The notes under the pieces: generated by a model | Database searches by the model: none | What the model was told of the DNA's origin: nothing | The model's input: only the letters and a program-made list of their open reading frames with translations | NCBI RefSeq assembly: GCF_038396845.1 | Contig: NZ_CP151587.1 | Span: 1,958,001 to 2,022,000, forward strand | Reading direction: 5' to 3' | Source: Gymnodinialimonas sp. 57CJ19 | GTDB taxonomy: Bacteria > Pseudomonadota > Alphaproteobacteria > Rhodobacterales > Rhodobacteraceae | DNA length: 64,000 nt | Translations under genes and position numbers: made by a program | Shown: piece after piece, positions 17,951-27,161 of the stretch | How the letters are laid out: the number at the start of each line of letters is the position of its first letter | How positions within the stretch are numbered: the stretch's first letter is position 1

Positions 17951-19342
17951 ATGACATGTCTTGATCGCCTGAAGGCTGAACTGCCGCACGCGTTGCGTGA
18001 TGTTGAAGACCGGTATTTGGAAGAGCCTCGGGGGCGTTGGCGGGGCAAAGCCTTGGCAGTGGTCGCACCGTCCAGTACCGATGAAGTGGCGCAGGTCCTT
18101 CAAATTGCTGGGGAAAAACGGACGCCGGTTATCCCCTATTCTGGTGGCACGGGATTGGTGAGCGGCCAGATCAAAGAACACGGCGCGCCGCCGATTTTGT
18201 TGTCGATGGAGCGCATGAGCGCCGTGCGCGCAATGGATGCGCAGGCGGGCACGATGGTCGTGGAAGCTGGGGCGATCCTGCAAAACGTCCATAGCGTGGC
18301 CGAGGCCGATGGCTGGATTTTCCCGTTAACGCTGGCGTCCCAAGGCTCAGCCAGGATCGGTGGATTGCTGGCCACCAATGCGGGCGGCGTTAACGTCATT
18401 CGTTACGGAAACGCCCGTGATTTGGTCCTTGGTGTCGAAGCCGTGCTGGCGGATGGCACCGTGATTAACGGCCTGTCGCCTTTGCGCAAGAACAACATGG
18501 GATATGACCTGCGCCACCTTTTGATCGGCTCGGAAGGGACATTGGGCGTCATCACGGCGGCGACTTTGCGTTTGTTTCCAATGCCCTCGACCACAGGGGC
18601 CGCGCTGATGGCCGTGCCGTCGGCACAAGCCGCGCTAGAGCTTTTGCGTATGGCGCAGTCGCAAATAGGGGAGGGGATTTCCGCCTTTGAGTTAATCGGC
18701 CGAGCGGGCTTTGACTTCCTCGCAGAAGTGGGACCAGAGGTACGGGTGCCGCTTTCAGAGGTGCCGGATTGGTGCTGCCTGATCGACCTTGGCCTTGCGC
18801 AAGGCGCGCCCGAAGAGGCTTTAGAAGCTCTATTCGCGGAAGCATTTGAGGCCGGCTTGGTCACCGACGGCGCCATTGCGCAATCAGAGCAACAGCGATT
18901 GGATTTCTGGAACATTCGCGAAAGCATCCCCGAGGCGAACCGCCGGATCGGTTCAGTCTCGTCCCACGATATCGCGGTTCCGGTGGCCCAAGTCCCGGCG
19001 TTCATCGCGGAAGCGTCCGGGCGGTTGCAGAAGATAAACACGTTCAGGATCAACTGCTTCGGGCACTTGGGTGACGGAAATTTACACTACAATGTGTTCC
19101 CGCAGCAGGGAAAAACGAGGGCGGACCACCAGGGCGAAGCCGCGGCGGTGAAGGCCTGCGTCCACGATCTTGTGCACGAAATGGGCGGCTCTGTATCCGC
19201 CGAGCACGGCATCGGGCGCCTTAAGGTGGGCGATCTGGAACGTTACGGCGACCCCGGAAAACTGACTGCGATGCGGGCGATCAAGCAGGCGCTGGACCCA
19301 CTCAACATCCTTAACCCCGGCGCGGTGCTCCGGTCGGAGTAA
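17951..19342 (+). CDS. FAD-binding oxidoreductase (glycolate/D-lactate dehydrogenase family)
   Basis: A 463-residue flavoprotein of the vanillyl-alcohol oxidase fold. The N-terminal FAD-binding domain has VIPYSGGTGLVSGQ, PLTLASQGSARIGGLLATNAGGVNVIRYGNARDLVLGVE and GTLGVITAATLRLFP. The C-terminal FAD-oxidase domain has INCFGHLGDGNLHYNVFPQ (metal-binding His) and SAEHGIGRLKVGDL...DPLNILNPGAVL. These features fit D-2-hydroxyacid dehydrogenases (GlcD, Dld, D-2-hydroxyglutarate dehydrogenase); substrate cannot be assigned. Convergent with metG. Confidence 0.93.
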   Translation: MTCLDRLKAELPHALRDVEDRYLEEPRGRWRGKALAVVAPSSTDEVAQVLQIAGEKRTPVIPYSGGTGLVSGQIKEHGAPPILLSMERMSAVRAMDAQAGTMVVEAGAILQNVHSVAEADGWIFPLTLASQGSARIGGLLATNAGGVNVIRYGNARDLVLGVEAVLADGTVINGLSPLRKNNMGYDLRHLLIGSEGTLGVITAATLRLFPMPSTTGAALMAVPSAQAALELLRMAQSQIGEGISAFELIGRAGFDFLAEVGPEVRVPLSEVPDWCCLIDLGLAQGAPEEALEALFAEAFEAGLVTDGAIAQSEQQRLDFWNIRESIPEANRRIGSVSSHDIAVPVAQVPAFIAEASGRLQKINTFRINCFGHLGDGNLHYNVFPQQGKTRADHQGEAAAVKACVHDLVHEMGGSVSAEHGIGRLKVGDLERYGDPGKLTAMRAIKQALDPLNILNPGAVLRSE

Positions 19343-19370
19343 GCCGCGCTGAGGCAAAGATATCAGTGCG

Positions 19371-21080
19371 TTAGCTCCGCACGCCCGAGAAGCGTTCCGC
19401 CCATTCGTCGCGTTGCTCATCGGCGATTTTCGCGAACAAGACCTCGGGCACCGTGAAGGCATGGCCACCGGAGAGCGCGGAAAGGGATGTTTCCGCATCG
19501 GTCGGCCACGCGACATCAACGTTCATACCTGCCGCCATCGCCTCAGCCGCGTCGGGGATGAAGGGCGCGGAAAGGCCGGCGTAGAATGGGATCAAGTTCA
19601 GGGCGAACCGGGTGACGGCGGCCGCCCGGTCAGGGTCCGTTTTGAACGCGGTCCACGGGGCAGCGGATTGCAGATACTCGTTCCCTGCGACCCAGATTGC
19701 ACGCAGTTCTGCGGCGGCTTTGCGCACGTCGATGGCGTCCATATGGGCTTGGTAAGCGGTCAGACGGGTTTGGAGATCGGCGATCAAAGCTGTCTCTTGC
19801 TCACCATAGACGCCCGCGTCTGGGACCACTTCGCCAAACTTGGAACGGCAGAATTTGGTGATCCGGCTCACAAAGTTGCCCAACACATCGGCGAGGTCTT
19901 TGTTAACGTCCTGTTGGAAGGTTTCCCACGTGAACTCGGAATCCGATGTCTCGGGCGCATGGGAGAGAAGCCACCAGCGCCAGTAGTCCGACGGCAAAAT
20001 CTCCAATGCTTGATCCATGAAGACACCGCGCCCCTGAGAGGTGCTGAATTGCCCCCCGTCGTAGTTCAGATAGTTGAACGACTTGATGTAATCGACCAAC
20101 TTCCAGGGCTCGCCTGATCCGAGGATCGTGGCGGGGAATGACAGGGTGTGGAACGGGACATTGTCCTTCCCCATGAATTGCACATATCGAACGTCATCGG
20201 CGCCTTTATCCACACGCCACCAGCGCTCCCAATCCGAAATCGTACCTTCCTCCACAGCCTCGGCAGCGCAGGCGATATACTCGATCGGAGCGTCAAACCA
20301 GACGTAGAAAACCTTCCCTTCCATGCCCGGCCAATCCGCATCTCCGCGTTTGACGGGCACGCCCCAGTCCAGATCCCGGGTGATGCCCCGGTCCTGCAAT
20401 CCGTCGCCGTCGTTTAACCATTTCTTTGCGATCGAGGTCGTAAGAATAGGCCAGTCGGTCTTGGAAGAAATCCAATCGTTCAACTGTCCGCGCAGTTGCG
20501 ATTGACGCAAGTAGAGGTGTTTTGTTTCGCGGACTTCAAGATCAGTGGACCCGGACACGGCAGAGCGCGGTTCTATCAGGTCAGTGGGATCAAGCTGTTT
20601 GGTGCAATTCTCGCATTGGTCACCACGGGCTTTGTCGTAGCCGCAGTTGGGGCAGGTGCCCTCAATATAGCGGTCGGGCAAGAAACGGCCGTCGGCGTGG
20701 GAATAAACCTGTTTCTCCTCCACTTCGGAGATCAGGCCAGCGTCTGCCAGTTTACCCGCGAAATGCTGGGTCAACGCATGGTTCTGCGGCGAGGAAGAGC
20801 GGCCGAAATGATCGAAGGACAGGCGGAAGCCTTTGGCTATCTCGGCCTGTACCGCGTGCATTTCGGCGCAAAATTCCGCGACAGGCTTGCCTGCTTTAGC
20901 GGCGGCAAGCTCTGCCGGGGTGCCATGCTCATCGGTGGCGCATAGAAACAAGACCTCTTGCCCGCGCGCGCGCAGATAGCGGGCGTAAAGATCGGCCGGC
21001 AGTTGGGAACCCACAAGGTTGCCCAAGTGTTTGATCCCGTTGATATAGGGAATGGCGCTGGTGATAAGCGTACGGGTCAT
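19371..21080 (-). CDS. metG: Methionyl-tRNA synthetase with an atypical KMSKS loop
   Basis: Charges tRNA(Met). The 569-residue class I synthetase has the HIGH-equivalent HLGN at residues 18-21 and the zinc knuckle CPNC...CENC (Cys143, 146, 156, 159). The Rossmann core has [13 protein letters not shown] and [12 protein letters not shown]. The KMSKS loop reads QFSTS at residues 344-348, so both lysines are replaced (Gln and Thr). The anticodon-binding helical domain follows, and there is no C-terminal tRNA-binding EMAP-like domain. Related bacterial MetRS proteins have relaxed KFSTS-type loops, so activity is plausible. ATG start at 21080. Confidence 0.96.
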   Translation of the reverse strand: MTRTLITSAIPYINGIKHLGNLVGSQLPADLYARYLRARGQEVLFLCATDEHGTPAELAAAKAGKPVAEFCAEMHAVQAEIAKGFRLSFDHFGRSSSPQNHALTQHFAGKLADAGLISEVEEKQVYSHADGRFLPDRYIEGTCPNCGYDKARGDQCENCTKQLDPTDLIEPRSAVSGSTDLEVRETKHLYLRQSQLRGQLNDWISSKTDWPILTTSIAKKWLNDGDGLQDRGITRDLDWGVPVKRGDADWPGMEGKVFYVWFDAPIEYIACAAEAVEEGTISDWERWWRVDKGADDVRYVQFMGKDNVPFHTLSFPATILGSGEPWKLVDYIKSFNYLNYDGGQFSTSQGRGVFMDQALEILPSDYWRWWLLSHAPETSDSEFTWETFQQDVNKDLADVLGNFVSRITKFCRSKFGEVVPDAGVYGEQETALIADLQTRLTAYQAHMDAIDVRKAAAELRAIWVAGNEYLQSAAPWTAFKTDPDRAAAVTRFALNLIPFYAGLSAPFIPDAAEAMAAGMNVDVAWPTDAETSLSALSGGHAFTVPEVLFAKIADEQRDEWAERFSGVRS

Positions 21081-21151
21081 AGGTGCGGCCTTCGGAACAT
21101 GCGGTTGCGCGCAGCTTTAACGCCGCAGGGCGCGCAAGACCAGTGGCGGCG

Positions 21152-22327
21152 TCACATCCGGCTTGCAATCATCCGGCCAAGCCCCGTGTCGGAAGCCGAT
21201 ACGCAAACGCCAGTCCAATTGGCGGAGAAGACCACCCCATCGCCACGGGCGTGAAAATAGGCGCCGGTGCCGGTGCGGTCGCCATTGCAGAACGAGCCAG
21301 CATGGGAAACCTGAGCCCCATCGCCGCGCCCCTCGATCGTATATCCGACCGAGTAGTTGTCATGCATCGGCCGATCAAACGGACGCGCCACAAGACCGCT
21401 CCCGGCCGAGAACCAATGCTGCGCAAGGCGCGCGTAGCTTTCGGCGGACATCTCCCAGCCGCCATAGGACGACCGAGACCCCATGCGGCCGTGGATCGTA
21501 GCGTCGGTAATGCCTGCCGGCGCGAGGACGCGGTCCATGCAGGCCTCGGAATACGATTGCCCGGTCAGGGCTTCGATCGCGACCCCAAGCACGGCGTAAT
21601 TGGTGTTGTTGTAGAAATAGCTGCGCGCGGTGCCCCGCATATTCTCTTCGCGCAGGGCTTCGGAGGCGATGCGGCGATGCAGGCCAAGGGCGCCATGAAG
21701 GGTGCTGCCCATGGTGCCTTGGGTCAGGTCGGGCGCCAGGCCAGAGGTATGATTGGCCAGCGCCGCCAGGGTGATCTGGGCATTCCAGGGCTGCGGCGTA
21801 ACACGCACGGCGGACATCTGCGGGGCGATATCCCCCAAGGAGGTGTACCAGCCAAGCCCTTGATCTTGCAGCACAACGTCCATGCAAATTCCGGTAATCG
21901 CTTTGGACAGGCTTGCCACGGGGACGCTGGCATCGGTGGCCTGCGCCAGGCCCGCGCGGTGCATCGTGCCATCGGGAAACAGCACCACCATAGCGCCTTG
22001 CGTCAGGCCATTGTCGGCCATCCAGCTGCGCCAATCCCCCTCAATATCGGTCGCGAGAGAAGAGGGAGCAGCAGCGTCCGCTTGCGGCATTGGGATGATC
22101 GGCGCGGTCGTGGGGGACGTGGCCTGAGGCGGGCTGATGCCAAGCAACGATGTGGCCATGTCGCGCAGGCTGACCTCGGCTGCGGGCGGCGCAAGAGGTG
22201 CGCTTGCGGCAGAGGCAACCTCGACTTGCTCTGGGCTTCCAGGAAGGCCGGAAATGGCGAGATTGGCCACGGCAAAGAGGAATGCGGTGCCGATAACGAC
22301 ACAAAGGGTGCGGAGGATGAAGGTCAT
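21152..22327 (-). CDS. Serine hydrolase of the beta-lactamase (class C / D,D-peptidase) family
   Basis: A 391-residue envelope protein with an N-terminal signal/anchor helix (about residues 5-26), an Ala-Pro-rich linker to about residue 95, and a penicillin-binding-fold domain. Catalytic motifs: SLSK at 139-142 (nucleophile Ser and Lys), YNNTNYAVLG (Tyr-x-Asn motif) and HAGSF (third motif). Class C relatives include esterases, D-aminopeptidases and D,D-carboxypeptidases; true beta-lactamase activity should not be assumed. Same strand as metG and the MFS gene, with gaps of about 70 bp. Confidence 0.9.
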   Translation of the reverse strand: MTFILRTLCVVIGTAFLFAVANLAISGLPGSPEQVEVASAASAPLAPPAAEVSLRDMATSLLGISPPQATSPTTAPIIPMPQADAAAPSSLATDIEGDWRSWMADNGLTQGAMVVLFPDGTMHRAGLAQATDASVPVASLSKAITGICMDVVLQDQGLGWYTSLGDIAPQMSAVRVTPQPWNAQITLAALANHTSGLAPDLTQGTMGSTLHGALGLHRRIASEALREENMRGTARSYFYNNTNYAVLGVAIEALTGQSYSEACMDRVLAPAGITDATIHGRMGSRSSYGGWEMSAESYARLAQHWFSAGSGLVARPFDRPMHDNYSVGYTIEGRGDGAQVSHAGSFCNGDRTGTGAYFHARGDGVVFSANWTGVCVSASDTGLGRMIASRM

Positions 22328-22399
22328 GGGATGCTCTGCCTGTTTTGTTGGGCAGAATATCGCGGGCGATGGCGTCAGAATTGAGACGCGGATGGGGCG

Positions 22400-23620
22400 T
22401 TATTTGTCCTGATGGCGCCGAAAGATGCGCCCGACCTGAAATGAGGTGCGCGGTATCCAGATGTAGGGTTGTCGCGTATCCGATGCGGCGCGGCGGCCCA
22501 TGCGGATCAGGCCGAATACGATCAGCCCGACATGGGCGACGGAAATGAAGTAAAACAGGGCCGCGGGGCCATAGGCAGAGATCAGCCCCGAGGTGGCCAG
22601 TGGCGCGACGATGGCCCCGCAGGCAAAGAAGAACATCAGCGCGGCTGACAGCTCGATCCGTTGGTCATCGCGGGCCCAATCGTGCGCATGGGCCGCCGAG
22701 ATCGAGTAGATCGGGAAGGTGGTAAATCCAAACAGCAACGCCGCCCCGAAAACGCCCGTTGCCCCAAGGACCGGCACGGCCACGGTCACGGCACATGACA
22801 CGATGGAGGCCGCCGAAAAGCCGATCATGATCCAGCGCCGGTCAAAGCGATCCGCCAACCAACCCGCCGGCCATTGCGCCAGGGCGCCGCCTAAAACGAA
22901 GGCGGCCAGAAACAGGCCGATGTCGCTGGCGGCCAAGCCCACTTGTTGGCCGTAAAGCGGCCCGGTCATCCGCAGCGAGGCCGAGGAAACCCCCGCTACC
23001 ACCACGCCGCTGACCGCCAGGGGCGACAGACGCCAGGCCAGCCAGGGGCGAAGGCGCGGCGTGCCGTGGCTTTCTGGTTGCTTCAGGCGCGTCAGCGTCA
23101 GCGGTAGCAGGGCGGCGCAACACAAAATCGCCAACAGGTTGTAGGACACATAGGAGGCCGGGGCCAAGACGCCGATCATGAACTGTGCCACGAGTTGGCT
23201 GCTGGTATCGACCATCCGGTAAATACCCATGGTGCGGCCGCGGTTCTCGTTCGTGGCCTTGGCTTGCAACCACGCCTCAATCACCGTGTAACATCCCGCG
23301 ATGCAAAGCCCGATCGCGACCCGCATCAGCGCCCAGGCATAGGGGTTGATGATCAGCATATGGGCCATCAACCCAATCGCGCCCAAGGCCGTGCAAACCG
23401 CAAAAGCGCGCGAGTGGCCGACCGTTCCCATCAGACGCGGAGCCCACCAGCATCCGGCGAAGAAGCCCAGGAAATGCGCCGATCCCAAGAGCCCAATATG
23501 CCCGTTGGTAAAGCCAAGCTCTGTGCCCGAAAGCACGTCCAAGGGCCCCACACCGCTGGAGGAAAGTTGCAGCAGGATGACCGAAAGGAACAGGGCGGCG
23601 AAGGAAATCAAAAGACGCAT
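22400..23620 (-). CDS. Major facilitator superfamily transporter (YcaD-like)
   Basis: A 406-residue, 12-helix MFS protein. The N-terminal half has GFTNGHIGLLGSAHFLGFFAGCWWAPRLMGTVGHSRAF, including a relaxed version of the MFS loop 2-3 motif. The loop 8-9 equivalent is WLADRFDRRWIM, and the middle is YTVIEAWLQAKATNENRGRTMGIY, characteristic of the YcaD/MFS_1 group. Substrate unknown. ATG at 23620. Confidence 0.9.
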   Translation of the reverse strand: MRLLISFAALFLSVILLQLSSSGVGPLDVLSGTELGFTNGHIGLLGSAHFLGFFAGCWWAPRLMGTVGHSRAFAVCTALGAIGLMAHMLIINPYAWALMRVAIGLCIAGCYTVIEAWLQAKATNENRGRTMGIYRMVDTSSQLVAQFMIGVLAPASYVSYNLLAILCCAALLPLTLTRLKQPESHGTPRLRPWLAWRLSPLAVSGVVVAGVSSASLRMTGPLYGQQVGLAASDIGLFLAAFVLGGALAQWPAGWLADRFDRRWIMIGFSAASIVSCAVTVAVPVLGATGVFGAALLFGFTTFPIYSISAAHAHDWARDDQRIELSAALMFFFACGAIVAPLATSGLISAYGPAALFYFISVAHVGLIVFGLIRMGRRAASDTRQPYIWIPRTSFQVGRIFRRHQDK

Positions 23621-23723
23621 GGACAGCCTTGTTGGCTAGGGTGCGGTTTTTGTGCGCTTGTGGGGGCAGGGGCGCAAGTCCGTTTGCGTCATGCTGGGTC
23701 GTTTGGGGCGGGAATGCCGCGCC

Positions 23724-24359
23724 TCAGGCGGGCTCCAACGCCGTGGGTCGCACGACATGAACCGCGCCACGCGCGCTTCGGGTCACGGCCCAATCGGCCA
23801 CCGGCGCGGTGCGCGCGCGCAGCCGCGATAGCCGCCAGCGATCCGCGTCGGTGGTGTGGTCTGGCATCAACTGCCATCGGCTCTCGACCCCGGCGGCTCC
23901 GCCATCGCCGGGGGTCAGGATCACGCCCACAGGGGCGCGACCCGTCTTCTCGCGTCCCGCCTCGGCCGCCAAATGCAGACGACGCACGGGCGTCAGGCCC
24001 GGAGGCTCTGGCAGGTCCAACACCACCAGACGGTTCAACCCACCCCGCAGAGCTTCTTCCATGCACCACAAAAGATCTCCGGGGCGGCAACATTCCACAA
24101 AGATCAGGCGGCCGGGGTCAATCTCTTGCCGGACCCCCGCCAGATGCAGGCGATCGGGGTGCCACTCGGGCCTGATCCACAGGATCTGGCTGGCGATATC
24201 GGTCTGCTTGTCGGACGCCGCCAACCAAAGGGCCAAGCGCCGCCGCCCGTGGCCGCAGAACTCATGGGCGCGCGCACCTGCCAGATCAAACTGATCCAGA
24301 AGCCGCAGGCCGGGCCGGGCCTTGTGGTGGGATTGACGGGTAAGCGTGGTGATATCCAT
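23724..24359 (-). CDS. ImuA-like RecA-superfamily protein, orphan
   Basis: A 211-residue protein that resembles ImuA/SulA-like RecA-fold proteins: HEFCGHGRRRLALWLAA (position of the ATP loop), ILWIRPEWHPDRLH, LIFVECCRPGDLLWCMEEALR, LVVLDLPEPPGLTPVRRLHLAAEAG and a final SRWQLMPD...RLRARTAPVADWAV. No Walker A Gly-Lys-Thr is seen. ImuA normally works with ImuB and DnaE2 in error-prone repair, but neither gene is beside it. The family call is by overall pattern only. Divergent from the aldo/keto reductase gene. Confidence 0.6.
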   Translation of the reverse strand: MDITTLTRQSHHKARPGLRLLDQFDLAGARAHEFCGHGRRRLALWLAASDKQTDIASQILWIRPEWHPDRLHLAGVRQEIDPGRLIFVECCRPGDLLWCMEEALRGGLNRLVVLDLPEPPGLTPVRRLHLAAEAGREKTGRAPVGVILTPGDGGAAGVESRWQLMPDHTTDADRWRLSRLRARTAPVADWAVTRSARGAVHVVRPTALEPA

Positions 24360-24482
24360 GGGGGCAGTATAGATGTTCTTGCTATGTTCTCAACCCTTGC
24401 ACCTGCCCGAAAGCTGACTAGGTTGGCCGCAACGCAGCCCGCCCCAAGGCTGCCTGAACACCGCTTCACGAAAGGCCCCCCT

Positions 24483-25526
24483 ATGCGCGCGATCCCCCTA
24501 GGCTCGACCGACGAGACGATTACCAACTACTGCCTCGGCACCATGACGTGGAGCACTCAGACCCCCGAAGCGGACGCCCATCGCCAGATGGACATGGCGC
24601 TGGAGGCCGGAATTGACGTGGTCGACACCGCCGAGATGTATCCGGTCAACCCCGTCAGCGCCGACACGACCGGGAACACGGAAAAGACCATCGGCAACTG
24701 GAACGCCGCCAATCCGTCGCGGCGCGGGGAATATAAGCTGGCGACGAAGCACTCGGGCCTGAACGATGGGTTCGCGCGCCCCGGTCAGCCGATCTCCTCA
24801 GCCACCTTTGCCGACACGCTTGATGCCTCGCTCAAGCGGCTGCAAACGGATTACGTGGATATCTACCAACTGCACTGGCCCAATCGCGGCAGCTACATGT
24901 TCCGCCAGAATTGGACCTACGCCCCCCAGGGCGATCGGGACGAGATCCTCGACAACATGCGAGACGTGCTGGAGGCCGCAGCTACCGCGCAAAAGGCCGG
25001 CAAGATCAAGCATTTCGCCCTGTCCAACGAAAGCGCATGGGGCACCGCGCAATGGCTGCGACTGGCCGAGGAACATGGCCTGCCAAGGGTGCAAACGGCG
25101 CAGAACGAATACTCTTTGATGTGTCGGGCCTTCGACACCGACATGGCTGAACTGTCGTACCACGAGAAGGTGACCCTTCTGGCGTTCTCGCCGTTGGCGA
25201 CCGGCTTGTTGACCGGCAAATACAGCGGCGGGGCGGAGCCGGCGGGGTCTCGTCAAACTCTGTCGCCGGGCCTCGGCGGGCGCATGACGCCACGCGCTTT
25301 GGTTGCCGCCGATGCCTATGTCGCCGTGGCGCGCAAACACGGGCTGGACCCCGTCCACATGGCGCTGGCCTTCACCGTGCAACGGCCCTTCGTGGTGTCT
25401 ACGATCTTCGGCGCGACCACGTCCGAGCAGTTGGCCCACATTCTTGAGGGCAAAGACATTGCGCTGTCCGATGAGGTCATGGATGATCTGAACGAGACTC
25501 ATCGCCAACACCCAATGCCGTATTGA
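24483..25526 (+). CDS. Aldo/keto reductase, Tas-like
   Basis: A 347-residue NADP(H)-dependent TIM-barrel oxidoreductase. Catalytic tetrad residues are visible: Asp and Tyr in VDTAEMYPV, Lys in ATKHSG, His in YQLHWPNRG. The long insert and C-terminal NADP segment (VSTIFGATTSEQLAHIL) match the Tas/YajO-type group. ATG at 24483 (MRAIPLGSTDETI) follows AAAGGCC; upstream in-frame codons are non-coding. Followed 6 bp later by the SGNH hydrolase gene, so probably co-transcribed. Confidence 0.94.
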   Translation: MRAIPLGSTDETITNYCLGTMTWSTQTPEADAHRQMDMALEAGIDVVDTAEMYPVNPVSADTTGNTEKTIGNWNAANPSRRGEYKLATKHSGLNDGFARPGQPISSATFADTLDASLKRLQTDYVDIYQLHWPNRGSYMFRQNWTYAPQGDRDEILDNMRDVLEAAATAQKAGKIKHFALSNESAWGTAQWLRLAEEHGLPRVQTAQNEYSLMCRAFDTDMAELSYHEKVTLLAFSPLATGLLTGKYSGGAEPAGSRQTLSPGLGGRMTPRALVAADAYVAVARKHGLDPVHMALAFTVQRPFVVSTIFGATTSEQLAHILEGKDIALSDEVMDDLNETHRQHPMPY

Positions 25527-25532
25527 TCGCCC

Positions 25533-26162
25533 ATGTCCCGTATCCTGATCTTTGGTGATAGCAACACCCACGGCACCGTTCCCTTGCGGGCGTTGGGCCA
25601 ATCCGACCGTTTCAAACCGGGCGTGCCTTGGCCTGATGTTTTGGCCGACCTGACGGGCCACACGATCTTCACCGAAGGTCTGCCGGGGCGCACCACCGTC
25701 CATGAAGACCCGATTGATGGCGGCGCCCGTAATGGCGCTGCGGTACTACCCGCCGTATTGCTCAGCCATGTACCGTTGGACGCGGTCATCATCATGTTGG
25801 GCACCAATGACCTGAAGCCACGCTTCGCCACATCCGCCTTCGATATCGCAAGATCGGTGGAGCGTTTGATCGGCATCACGCGGGCCTTGGTGCCATCGGC
25901 CCGCATCCTCGTGATTGCCCCGGCGCCGGTCACGGAAACCGGCGTTCTGCGCGATGCCTTTGCCGGTGCGGTGACGCGACAGCAGGGCTTGGATCAGCAT
26001 CTGGCCGAGGCCGCCGCCCGCACGGGTGTGAAATTTGCCGCTGCCAAAGATTACGCCGCCGTGTCGCCCGTAGACGGCGTCCACTTGGACGAGGCAGGTC
26101 ACAGCGCCTTGGCTCAAGGTTTGGCGCCGCTTGTGGCCTCGCTGCTTGACGGGTCAGGCTGA
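25533..26162 (+). CDS. SGNH/GDSL-family hydrolase (arylesterase-like)
   Basis: A 209-residue cytoplasmic esterase/lipase-fold protein. The four blocks are present: FGDSNTHG (nucleophile Ser at about residue 10), EGLPGRTT (Gly block), IIMLGTNDLK (Asn block) and DGVHLDEAGH (Asp-His dyad). The sequence is close in pattern to bacterial aryl esterases of the GDSN type. No signal peptide. Sits directly behind the aldo/keto reductase; convergent with the XRE regulator. Confidence 0.92.
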   Translation: MSRILIFGDSNTHGTVPLRALGQSDRFKPGVPWPDVLADLTGHTIFTEGLPGRTTVHEDPIDGGARNGAAVLPAVLLSHVPLDAVIIMLGTNDLKPRFATSAFDIARSVERLIGITRALVPSARILVIAPAPVTETGVLRDAFAGAVTRQQGLDQHLAEAAARTGVKFAAAKDYAAVSPVDGVHLDEAGHSALAQGLAPLVASLLDGSG

Positions 26163-26208
26163 ACGCAACCCGCGCGGGGGCCGATGCGACCGGAGCGGCG
26201 GCGGCGCG

Positions 26209-27078
26209 TTACGGATAATGGATTTCAGACCGTAGACGCTCAAGCACTGCTAACACATCGTGGGATGCCACCGAGGCGTCTCGGACCAAGCCATCAAAGT
26301 GCTGCGTCATCGTTCGCACGCGATCCTTGTCGCGAAACGCAAGGTAGTGGCGGCCAATATAGAGCACCGCCATTTTCGGCCCAAACACCGTGACCGGGGC
26401 CGAATAGGTGCTGCGCGCGTCGAACAGAACGATCCGCAGGGCCGGATACAGGCGGTTGTAGATATCGGCCATCCAATCAAGCTGCTCGGCGCGAACATCC
26501 GCGCTCAGCCCCGTGTAATACCCTTCCGCACGGGCAAAGCTTTCCAACTCGTGGACCGGCATCGCCATCTCATAATCGCTCAGGGTCAGCGCCAACCAAT
26601 CAAGGCGTTGGGCGGCGGCATCAATCGCCTGATCGGGCCTGCGGTGGGTAAGCGGCGCGTATTCCCACCGCAACACGGCATCGGTTTTCAAGATGTCTGG
26701 CAGGGTCGCGGGTACGTGGCGGATCTTGTAGCCCTCGGCCTCTCGCTGCCATTCGAAAATCTGGTCGTCCAGCGTCGTCGCCCGCCCGGTTTCCGAGATA
26801 GACAGGCTGGTCGCCAGCAACTTTCCCGCCTGTTCCGGCCTGTCCGACAGGCCAAGCAACCAATCCGCCGACACGTCGAGCGTTTGGGCACAGGCCGCCA
26901 CCACATGCCCTCCGGGCACCCGCGCATCGCCCAAGGCCAGCATCTGCGTCACGGTGGAGCGGTCAATGTTCACCGCCCGGGCCAAGGCGGCTCTGCTCAT
27001 CCCGGACGTGGTTAATGCGGCGATCAATCGCTCTCGAAACACCTGTGCCCGTGTGGCTCTGCTCTGAGAACTCAGCAT
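26209..27078 (-). CDS. XRE-family helix-turn-helix transcriptional regulator
   Basis: A 289-residue DNA-binding protein. The HTH is near residues 20-75 (SRAALARAVNIDRSTVTQMLALGDARVPGGHVVAACAQTL, then SADWLLGLSD). The C-terminal domain of about 200 residues has no motif I recognise and may sense a ligand. ATG at 27078 (MLSSQSRATR) with GGAAA upstream; a longer frame to 27138 lacks support and would run into the divergent desaturase promoter. Head-to-head with the desaturase gene at 27162, which makes that gene a likely target. Confidence 0.85.
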   Translation of the reverse strand: MLSSQSRATRAQVFRERLIAALTTSGMSRAALARAVNIDRSTVTQMLALGDARVPGGHVVAACAQTLDVSADWLLGLSDRPEQAGKLLATSLSISETGRATTLDDQIFEWQREAEGYKIRHVPATLPDILKTDAVLRWEYAPLTHRRPDQAIDAAAQRLDWLALTLSDYEMAMPVHELESFARAEGYYTGLSADVRAEQLDWMADIYNRLYPALRIVLFDARSTYSAPVTVFGPKMAVLYIGRHYLAFRDKDRVRTMTQHFDGLVRDASVASHDVLAVLERLRSEIHYP

Positions 27079-27161
27079 TGTTGATTTTTTCCAGCAAAGT
27101 TTGATTTGTGTAGAGAAGACCCTGACTGCTCCTGACAATCAAGGTGCCTTATCACCGAAAC

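Noticed and set aside
21152..22327. Beta-lactamase as an antibiotic-resistance gene
   Set aside because: The motifs fit the wide class C/serine hydrolase family; N-terminal anchor and linker are unlike typical secreted AmpC, so resistance should not be inferred.
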